DNA of 64,000 nucleotides. Source: Poriferisodalis sp965116245. GTDB taxonomy: Bacteria > Actinomycetota > Acidimicrobiia > Acidimicrobiales > Poriferisodalaceae. Shown piece by piece: positions 33,764 to 40,660 of the stretch; within the stretch, counting starts at the first letter, position 1, and each line of letters starts with the position of its first letter. The translations under genes and the position numbers were made by a program. The notes under the pieces are model-generated. The model was not told the origin of the DNA and did no database searches. It worked only from the letters and a program-made list of their open reading frames with translations. The DNA is taken from NCBI GenBank assembly GCA_965116245.1, contig OZ220497.1, positions 1,178,001 to 1,242,000 of the forward strand, read 5' to 3'.

Positions 33764-34727
33764 ACTGCGGTCGATCGGCCGGCGGATCGCTCCCGAGGTC
33801 CTCGTCAGTGTCGTCGGTTGCGTCTGCGTCGCTTGGTTCGCCTTCGGAAGCGTCATCGTCGGCTGCATCTGAGCCTTCGTCTGCTGTAGTTGCTTGGTCT
33901 TCGGTCGGTTCTGGGTCTTGGTTTGCTACAGACGCTTTGGCTCGCTGGCGCCTGTACACCCCTACGATTGCCGCAAGGACGAGTAACGCTCCCGCGACTA
34001 TCGCGACGATTGCCTCAATTCCTAGTCCGCTGCTCGGCTTCGTCTCCAGGTAGAGCCCTTGCGCTCCCGGCGTATCGGCCGTAGGCCCGTTGGAGAACTC
34101 GATCTCCCAGGTGTATTTTGATTGGCTCACCGAATCGGCGTTGTGCCTGACTACCTCGCCCGGCAGCGTCACAGAAAAGGTAAGCGTGGGGGCGCGGTAG
34201 CCCAGCGCCATCGCTTCGGTCAACTCCCCTTCAGGGATGGCGGCGATTTCGTCAAACTCGCTGCCGTCCAACTCAAAGAGCCAGCCGCCGTTAGGGAGAC
34301 GACGAATGCCAGTTGCGTCGTCGTTGACAAAGTCAGCCAGGACAACCTCGGACTGAGCTGCGTCCCATGAGCTGCGCTGTGTGATGGTGCATGCGCCATC
34401 TTCGAACCTGTAGTCAAGGCTCCAGTCCAGAGCTTCGATGCCGATTAGATCGGGTTCTGCTTGCGCTTCGTGGAAAAACTCCTCGCACAGGCTCCTCGCA
34501 TCCACGCCTGCGCCAAGATCCGCCACTGTCAGCAGATCTTCGCCGAGGCTTATGGTCACAGTGGCCGAACCCGAGCCGTCGTCGTTGAACACCAAGTCCA
34601 TATCCACGTCTACACAGGCCGTTACGCCGAGAGCCATCGCAGCCGCGACAGCAGCAACTCCTATGGCCGAGCGCCAGCGTGAACCGGAACGAGAGCGACG
34701 GTACGAACTGGTTGTCAAAGTAGCCAT
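33759..34727 (-). CDS. LppM-like lipoprotein with C-terminal membrane helix (copy 1)
   Basis: 322 aa from ATG 34727 ('MATLTTSSYRRSRSGS'). The lipoprotein signal ends 'AAMALGVTAC' (lipobox V-T-A-C), followed by 'VDVDMDLVFNDDGSGS', the beginning of an LppM-type beta domain also seen in copy 2. 'FSVTLPGEVVRHNADSVSQS' and 'YTWEIEFSNG' are conserved between the copies. A single membrane helix 'IVAIVAGALLVLAAIVGVY' with a basic stop 'RRQRAK' follows, then an acidic Asp/Glu/Ser tail. The protein would be anchored at both ends of its extracytoplasmic domain, with a cytoplasmic acidic tail. LppM in mycobacteria is a surface protein; function here is unknown. Confidence 0.8.
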   Translation of the reverse strand: MATLTTSSYRRSRSGSRWRSAIGVAAVAAAMALGVTACVDVDMDLVFNDDGSGSATVTISLGEDLLTVADLGAGVDARSLCEEFFHEAQAEPDLIGIEALDWSLDYRFEDGACTITQRSSWDAAQSEVVLADFVNDDATGIRRLPNGGWLFELDGSEFDEIAAIPEGELTEAMALGYRAPTLTFSVTLPGEVVRHNADSVSQSKYTWEIEFSNGPTADTPGAQGLYLETKPSSGLGIEAIVAIVAGALLVLAAIVGVYRRQRAKASVANQDPEPTEDQATTADEGSDAADDDASEGEPSDADATDDTDEDLGSDPPADRPQS

Positions 34728-34868
34728 ACAACACTGTAGGTCTAGAAGACCCAAAATCAGTCGCGCCCCAGGGCCCGTCCGTAGACCGGTGACGGCTGTG
34801 GTGTCAGCTTTGGCGTAGCTGGCTGCCCTGGCTGCCCAGCCCGGGCTGGCTGCCCAAGTCGGCTGCGA

Positions 34869-35918
34869 TTAAGGCTGCTGTTGTTCGGTCTGGTGATCCT
34901 CGGCTTCATGGAGGTTCGCATCTTCGCGGGCTTCATCGCTGTCGGTCGTAGCGTCGCCGGTCGCACCTGAGTCCTCGTCGGTTTTGGTAGCCGGATTTGC
35001 CGTGGTGCCGTGTGTCAGGGGTGAGCCTTGGATGGCTGCAGATGCCTTGGCTCGTTGACGCCAGTAAAGCCCTACGAACGCTACAAGAACCAACAAAGCT
35101 CCGGCGACAATGGCAACGATTGCCCCAGCTCCGAGTCCATCGCTTCCGCTACTCGGTTCAACTCCGAGCGCGCCGCTTGCCGTTGTATCCCCACCGCTTG
35201 GTTTCGTCTGCAGGTAGAGCATCCTGGCTTCAGGCGTATCGGCTGTTGCCGTATTGGAGAAGTCAATTTCCCACGTGTGTCTTGCCTGACTCACCGAATT
35301 GGCATTGTGGCCAACAACTTCGCCCGGCAGCGTGACGGAAACCGTCAGCGAGAAATCGCTCAGCGCCAGAAAGAAGGCTAGCTCTGAAAATAGCTGCGCG
35401 CCCGTCAAGTCTTCGGACGGCTGGGTGTCGTTCATAGCGGCGGACGTAAGCCCGTCGGATATGTCGTAAAGCTCACTGAGGTCCATCTCAAAGCGCCAAC
35501 CGCCGCTAGCGAGACGATAAATGCTGGATCCGAAAGTCCAAACAAACTCGAGCAGGACAGCCTCGGACTCAGCGGCGTTCCACGAAGCGGAATAGGTTAA
35601 TTCGCAAGCCTCTGGGCCTTCTTCGAACTTTCCGTCGTAACTCCAGTCAAGCCTGTTCAGGATCTCGCTACCGAGGTCCAGGGTTTCTGCTTCTAGATCG
35701 TGAAGAGCTTCCTCGCACAGGCTCTTCGCATCCTCGTCCGGAGCGAGTTCCTCCATTAGTCGCAGATATGCGTCAAGGTCCATCGACACATCCATAGAAC
35801 CCGAGCCATCTTCGTTGACCAAGATGTCCATATCCGCGTCCAGGCAGGCCGCTAGGCCGAGGAGGATCGCAATCGTGACGGCCCCGATTCCAAGAACTGA
35901 GCGCCAGCCCGAAGTCAC
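34869..35918 (-). CDS. LppM-like lipoprotein with C-terminal membrane helix (copy 2), possibly phase-variable
   Basis: 349 aa if begun at the GTG 35918. The signal 'IGAVTIAILLGLAAC' has a lipobox (L-A-A-C); then 'LDADMDILVNEDGSGSMDVS' and 'VTLPGEVVGHNANSVSQARH' align with copy 1, and a C-terminal helix 'IVAIVAGALLVLVAFVGLYW' plus acidic tail are also shared. Upstream, an ATG at 35989 begins 'MTTLTPASSSATTGSHPPPP', which resembles the N-terminus of copy 1 ('MATLTTSSYRRSRSGS'), but the C15 tract between leaves it one base out of frame; it then stops at 35915-35917, overlapping the GTG. With C16 or C13 the two join. It is 141 bases upstream of copy 1 on the same strand. Confidence 0.8.
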   Translation of the reverse strand: MTSGWRSVLGIGAVTIAILLGLAACLDADMDILVNEDGSGSMDVSMDLDAYLRLMEELAPDEDAKSLCEEALHDLEAETLDLGSEILNRLDWSYDGKFEEGPEACELTYSASWNAAESEAVLLEFVWTFGSSIYRLASGGWRFEMDLSELYDISDGLTSAAMNDTQPSEDLTGAQLFSELAFFLALSDFSLTVSVTLPGEVVGHNANSVSQARHTWEIDFSNTATADTPEARMLYLQTKPSGGDTTASGALGVEPSSGSDGLGAGAIVAIVAGALLVLVAFVGLYWRQRAKASAAIQGSPLTHGTTANPATKTDEDSGATGDATTDSDEAREDANLHEAEDHQTEQQQP

Positions 35919-35927
35919 GCTAGGGAC

Positions 35928-35942
35928 GGGGGGGGGGGGGGG
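35928..35942. repeat. Poly-G/poly-C tract of 15
   Basis: Fifteen G on the plus strand (C15 in the sense of the lipoprotein gene), 9 bases upstream of its GTG and inside the longer frame from ATG 35989. Such long tracts slip during replication and are classic switches for surface genes. Raw read length variation was not available. Confidence 0.95.
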
Positions 35943-36102
35943 TGCGAGCCGGTCGTTGCACTGCTTGATGCAGGTGTCAATGTGGTCATAGTCAACAAGG
36001 TACTACGGGGTACCAGGCTTGGCCCTGCCCTTATCCACGTCTACCCGCGTCGTAGCATACGTTGGCAGGGACTCGCCCGTATCCGTATAGACGGCCGTAT
36101 TC

Positions 36103-37743
36103 TTAGACGGCCGTGTTCTGGGCCGGGAGTGGTTCGTTTCCGAGCAGAAGATCGGCAGCCTTTTCTGCGATCATCATGACCGGCGCGTAAATGTTGCCGT
36201 TTGTCACCGTCGGCATCACCGAAGCGTCTACGACACTGAGACCCGACGTGCCCCACACTTCCATCGTGGCTGGATCGGTGACCGCTGCGGCGTCGATTCC
36301 AAGCCGTGCGGTGCCTGCAGGGTGTAGCGCAGTCTCTGCGTCGCTTGCCACCCAGTCCAGTATCTGCTCATCAGACTCAACGTCGCGGCCGGGCGACAAC
36401 TCGCCATCGTTGTATAGCGCGAAGGCTGGCTGGTTCATAATCTGCCGTGCCAGTCGTACGGTCTCGATCCACTCGCGCCGATCCTGAGCGGTTGAAAGAT
36501 AGTTGAACCCGATGGCTGGCTTGGTATTGGGGTCGCGGGACCTGATGCGCACCCAGCCACGGGCACCCGAACGCATCGGCCCAACATGAAGCTGGTAGCC
36601 GTGCTTGCTTACGGGTGCGGAGCCGTCGTAACGCACCGCTAGCGGCAAGAAGTGGATCATCACATTGGGCGAAAGCTCGTATGAGTTGCTGCGCACGAAT
36701 CCGCCAGCTTCGAAGTGATTGGTAGCTCCCGGACCCCGCCGAACCAGCCATTGCAGACCTATCCAGGGCCAGCGCCAGCGCTTCAGATTGGGTTGCATAG
36801 ACACTGGCAGGCTTGAGGCGTACTGGATGTAGACCTCAAGATGATCTTGTAAGTTCTCGCCCACGCCTGGTAAGTCCGATACCACCCCGATGCCGTATTG
36901 GCTGAGCAGAGAGTTGGCGCCGACCCCAGAGAGCTGCAGCAGTTGCGCAGTGCCGAAAGCGCCCGCGCACACGATGACGTGCCCGGCGCGGGCAACCTGC
37001 TCACGGCTGTGCGGTCTCCATCGCTGGCGATACGTGACGCCGGTGGCCCTGGTGCCCTCAAAGTTCAACTGGCTGATCAGCGCTCCGGTGCGCACAGTCA
37101 AGTTTGGGCGGTCGGTCACGGGATGCAGGTAGGCGCGTGCGGCCGACAGTCGCCGACCACGGTGAATGTTCCGATCGAATGCAGAAAAGCCCTCTTGGCG
37201 AAAGCCGTTCACGTCGTCAGTCAGCGGGTAGCCAGCTTGTTGTGCAGCCTTGAAGAAAGCCTCAAACAGTGGGCTGGCCGCAGGCCCCCGTTCAAGCACC
37301 AGTGGGCCATCTCCACCGCGCCATTCGTCGGCTCCCGCCATGCACGTTTCCATGCGTTTGAAATACGGGAGACAGTGTCGGTAACTCCATGCGGACATGC
37401 CCGGTTGGCGAGCCCAGGCGTCGTAGTCGGCTGGGTTGCCACGCTGGAAGATCATGCCGTTGATTGAGCTAGAGCCGCCAAGCACTTTGCCGCGAGCGTG
37501 ATACACCTTGCGTCCGCCCATGTGTGGCTCCGGCTCGGTCTCGTAGCGCCAGTCGTAGAAGCGGTTGCCGATGGGCATAGCCAACGCGGCAGGCATGTGA
37601 ATGAGCAAATCCCAGCGATAGTCGCGGCGACCGGCCTCAAGCACGAGTACCTCGGTGTTGGGGTCAGCGCTCAACCGGTTGGCGAGTACGCAGCCTGCCG
37701 ATCCGCCGCCGACAATGATGAAGTCGTAGTGGAGTTCGCTCAC
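36103..37743 (-). CDS. GMC-family oxidoreductase (choline-dehydrogenase-like)
   Basis: A 546-aa FAD enzyme. The GTG at 37743 ('SELHYDFIIVGGGSAGCVLA') has GAGGG about 9 bases upstream; the frame is open to 37920 but the extension shows no similarity. 'RDYRWDLLIHMPAALAMPIG', 'GKVLGGSSSINGMIFQRGNP' and 'VIVCAGAFGTAQLLQLSGVG' are GMC signatures; the catalytic histidine lies in 'ETALHPAGTARLG', and the second active-site position in 'MPTVTNGNIYAPVMMIAEKA' is Asn. It would oxidise an alcohol such as choline or a polyethylene-glycol-like substrate. No betaine genes are nearby. Confidence 0.92.
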   Translation of the reverse strand: MSELHYDFIIVGGGSAGCVLANRLSADPNTEVLVLEAGRRDYRWDLLIHMPAALAMPIGNRFYDWRYETEPEPHMGGRKVYHARGKVLGGSSSINGMIFQRGNPADYDAWARQPGMSAWSYRHCLPYFKRMETCMAGADEWRGGDGPLVLERGPAASPLFEAFFKAAQQAGYPLTDDVNGFRQEGFSAFDRNIHRGRRLSAARAYLHPVTDRPNLTVRTGALISQLNFEGTRATGVTYRQRWRPHSREQVARAGHVIVCAGAFGTAQLLQLSGVGANSLLSQYGIGVVSDLPGVGENLQDHLEVYIQYASSLPVSMQPNLKRWRWPWIGLQWLVRRGPGATNHFEAGGFVRSNSYELSPNVMIHFLPLAVRYDGSAPVSKHGYQLHVGPMRSGARGWVRIRSRDPNTKPAIGFNYLSTAQDRREWIETVRLARQIMNQPAFALYNDGELSPGRDVESDEQILDWVASDAETALHPAGTARLGIDAAAVTDPATMEVWGTSGLSVVDASVMPTVTNGNIYAPVMMIAEKAADLLLGNEPLPAQNTAV

Positions 37744-37979
37744 CAGATCACCCTCGCAAGCCTGGCGGGAAACACCACCGAAACAACCTGGCAACAACGG
37801 CGACCCGCATTGTGCATCTAAGTGTGACTTAGGCGATACCGGCGCGTAACAGGTCGTTTCTAGGTTCGTTCCGGTTAGCCAACTTTCAATGTCGCGCGCC
37901 GTTTCGGCGGGCGGTGCCACATCTCGGTCCTGCTTTTTCTAGCAGCGGTTGGGTCGGGAGCGAAGTTCCAGGAGGGTCC

Positions 37980-39356
37980 ATGAAACGCAAGTTGTTTGTC
38001 ATCGGTACCGGAGCTATAGCAGGATTGTTCCTGTTTGCCGGGCCAGCGGGTGCGCAGGAAGACACCACATTGTCCGCCGAAGTTGTCAAAGCTGTGATGG
38101 ACAACCTGTGGGTGTTCCTAGCTGGCGTGCTGGTTTTCTTGATGCAGGCCGGATTCGCAATGTTGGAATCGGGCTTGACTCGCTCAAAGAACGTGGCCAA
38201 CATCATGGCCAAGAACCTGGCTGACGCATCGATTGGCATACTTGCGTTCTTCGTCGTGGGTTACGGGCTGGCCTATGGCGCCGATGGCAACAGCGTGTTC
38301 GGTTGGGGCTCCTTCGCCCTGGCTGGAGTTGACTTGTTTGACATCTCTGAAGGTCTGTCGGGATCAACCGACTTCTTCTTCCAGGCCGTATTTGCAGCCA
38401 CGGCAGTCACGATTGCGTCCGGCGCGATGGCAGAACGGACAAAGTTCAGCACGTACCTCATCTTCAGCTTGGTGACAACGGCGATCATTTACCCAATCGT
38501 GGTCCATTGGACCTGGGGCGGTGGCCTAATCGCCAACATCTCGATCGGCGACGCCGTCTACAGCGATTTTGCGGGTTCAACCATCGTTCATAGCGTGGGC
38601 GGCTGGATCGCTCTCGTCGGGGCTTGGATGCTTGGGCCACGCCTTGGGAAATACGACGCCGATGGTCGCTCTCGTGCCATCCCGGGCCACAACGTGACGC
38701 TCGCGATCCTGGGTGTGTTCATTCTCTGGTTCGGCTGGTTCGGCTTCAACGCAGGATCGGAGCTCGCCGCCGACGAGTATGTGATGTTCGTAGCTCTCAA
38801 CACGGTGCTCGCGGCTTGCGCAGGCGTAATCGGCGCCACCGCGCTGAACTGGGTGCGCAGCGGGCGGCCGGACGTGCCGATGGCAGGAAACGGCGCGCTG
38901 GGTGGGTTAGTCGGCATCACCGCAGGCTGCGGCACGATGACACCGTGGGGCGCGCTCGTCACGGGCTTCATAGCCGGAATCCTCGTGGTGCTCGTCGTCG
39001 GCTTTGTGGATCGCAAGCTGAAAATCGACGATCCGGTCGGTGCTTTCGCGGTGCATGGCGCGGCGGGTATCTGGGGCACGCTGGCTATCGGCCTATTTGC
39101 TCGCTACGACGATGCCTTCTTGGGTCGTGAGGACGCCGGGCTGTTCTACGGCGGCGGCATTGAGCAGCTAATAGTGCAGTTCTTGATGGTCGTAATCGTT
39201 GCTGCGTGGGTCATTGCTACAGCGACGATCCTGTTCGGGGTTCTGAAGGCAACCATCGGGCTGCGAGTCTCCGAAGAAGAGGAAATGGTGGGCCTGGATG
39301 TCTCCGAGCACGGAGGCCCTGGAATTGCGCTGGACGACGTGGTCACGAGCCGCTGA
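37980..39356 (+). CDS. amt: Ammonium transporter (Amt/AmtB)
   Basis: 458 aa; ATG 37980 with AGGAGGGT just upstream. A cleavable signal peptide ends near 'FAGPAGAQE', then 11 helices. 'GFAMLESGLTRSKNVANIMA' is the family start, and the twin pore histidines are in 'GSTIVHSVGGW' and 'AVHGAAGIWGTLAIGLFA'. 'FGWFGFNAGSELA' and 'GNGALGGLVGITAGCG' are also conserved. It conducts NH4+/NH3 into the cell. No glnK/PII gene adjoins it. A GC-rich hairpin follows at 39416-39448. Confidence 0.97.
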   Translation: MKRKLFVIGTGAIAGLFLFAGPAGAQEDTTLSAEVVKAVMDNLWVFLAGVLVFLMQAGFAMLESGLTRSKNVANIMAKNLADASIGILAFFVVGYGLAYGADGNSVFGWGSFALAGVDLFDISEGLSGSTDFFFQAVFAATAVTIASGAMAERTKFSTYLIFSLVTTAIIYPIVVHWTWGGGLIANISIGDAVYSDFAGSTIVHSVGGWIALVGAWMLGPRLGKYDADGRSRAIPGHNVTLAILGVFILWFGWFGFNAGSELAADEYVMFVALNTVLAACAGVIGATALNWVRSGRPDVPMAGNGALGGLVGITAGCGTMTPWGALVTGFIAGILVVLVVGFVDRKLKIDDPVGAFAVHGAAGIWGTLAIGLFARYDDAFLGREDAGLFYGGGIEQLIVQFLMVVIVAAWVIATATILFGVLKATIGLRVSEEEEMVGLDVSEHGGPGIALDDVVTSR

Positions 39357-39415
39357 AGCTGGGGAGACGGGCAACCGGCCGAGAGGGCCGCTGAGACCCG
39401 ATAACTGACGGATTG

Positions 39416-39448
39416 GCCCCGGCCTGGACGTGGATCCGGGCCGGGGGC
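39416..39448 (+). terminator. GC-rich hairpin after amt
   Basis: GCCCCGGCC (39416-39424) pairs with GGCCGGGGGC (39439-39448, one bulged G) around a 14-base loop, 60 bases after the amt stop. No T-run follows, so it may be a terminator of the L-shaped actinobacterial kind or only a structured spacer. The rest of 39357-39610 shows no gene. Confidence 0.4.
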
Positions 39449-39610
39449 CGGACTTGAGCGCTCAAGCCAGCAGCGCCGTTGGCATATGAGTACAAGATCC
39501 TTTGGCGGCGCGGTCTGTAGCCAGAAGCCGTGCGGCTCGCTGGGCATAGCTTCAGCGACCTCGGGGCTTAGCCCACCGCAAGGCTCTAGCTACCGCATAG
39601 CTTCAGCGCG

Positions 39611-40585
39611 GTGATACGGCAGCTCATCGCAAACCTGGCACGGGGCCTGGCCATGGGCGCAGCCGATGTCGTGCCCGGCGTGTCGGGCGGCACGGTGGCC
39701 TTGTTGTTGGGGATTTACGACCGGTTGGTGACCCAAGCAGCGCACCTGAGCACGGCTGTGGCTGTCGCGTTGCGAGGTCGGTTGCGACAGGCAATCAGAT
39801 TGGCTGGACAGGCGGAATGGGCCTTTCTAGGCGCACTAACGGTTGGCATCGCCGTTGCCGTTGTAGCGCTCGTGGAACTCATGCGGCTAGGTATCGAAGA
39901 ACAGCCCGTAGGCATAGCTGCAGCGTTCTTCGGCCTCGTGTTCGCCACGGTGGTGATCACTCGGCGACAAGTGAGTCAATGGAGCTACAAGCTCGCGGCG
40001 CTGAGCGTATTGGTGGCCGCAGCGGTGTTTTTGCTGCTCGGCATTCGTACCGGCAGCGTCGTTAATCCCCGCGCCGCGCTGATCATCGCGGCAGGCGCTT
40101 TGACTATCTGCGCCATGATATTGCCCGGTATCTCCGGTGCGTTCGTGCTGTTGATGATCGGCCTCTACGACCCAATCACGACAGCGGTTTCTGAGCGCGA
40201 CCTGGTGACGGTCGCTCTGTTCGGGCTGGGAGCGGCCCTGGGGCTCGGATTGTTCTCTCGCCTGCTGGTGCTGGTGTTGGAGCGATGGCGAGACGCTGTG
40301 ATAGCCGTGCTACTGGGGCTCATGGCCGGATCGCTGCGGGTGTTGTGGCCGTGGCCGGTTGGCACCGTGGACTCTGGGGGCTTTGGCAACGCCGCACTGG
40401 GCGCTCCCCCCGCGTCACAAGTGCTCGGAGCGCTCCTAGTTGCCTTGGCGGCGGCAGCTATCGCCGTCGCGTTGCACCATTTGGGAGGACCGGGAGGTTC
40501 GGGCACCGTGGGCGATTCGGGCAGCCTGGGTGCTCCGGAGAGGAGTGAGCAATCAGCGTCAGTCTCCCCACGTCGGTGCCGGTAG
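39611..40585 (+). CDS. DUF368 membrane protein (PopT-type undecaprenyl-phosphate transporter candidate)
   Basis: 324 aa from GTG 39611. DUF368 signatures occur twice: 'GAADVVPGVSGGTVALLLGI' near the N-terminus and 'AMILPGISGAFVLLMIGLYD' in the middle, matching the internal repeat of the family, with 8-9 helices. DUF368 proteins (PopT) have been reported to return C55-phosphate lipid carrier across the membrane for wall synthesis; applying this here is by family. The C-terminal 40 residues are a Gly/Ser/Pro tail. It is 75 bases upstream of topA. Confidence 0.85.
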   Translation: MIRQLIANLARGLAMGAADVVPGVSGGTVALLLGIYDRLVTQAAHLSTAVAVALRGRLRQAIRLAGQAEWAFLGALTVGIAVAVVALVELMRLGIEEQPVGIAAAFFGLVFATVVITRRQVSQWSYKLAALSVLVAAAVFLLLGIRTGSVVNPRAALIIAAGALTICAMILPGISGAFVLLMIGLYDPITTAVSERDLVTVALFGLGAALGLGLFSRLLVLVLERWRDAVIAVLLGLMAGSLRVLWPWPVGTVDSGGFGNAALGAPPASQVLGALLVALAAAAIAVALHHLGGPGGSGTVGDSGSLGAPERSEQSASVSPRRCR

Positions 40586-40660
40586 AACTCTGCACTGCGG
40601 GCAGCGACACTGCATCGTGAAATCGGCCAAGACAGAGCCAACTACAGAAAGCCACATGCC

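Noticed and set aside
37744..37920. 59-residue N-terminal extension of the GMC oxidoreductase
   Set aside because: GTG 37743 has a ribosome binding site and begins right at the FAD-binding strand; the extension looks non-coding.
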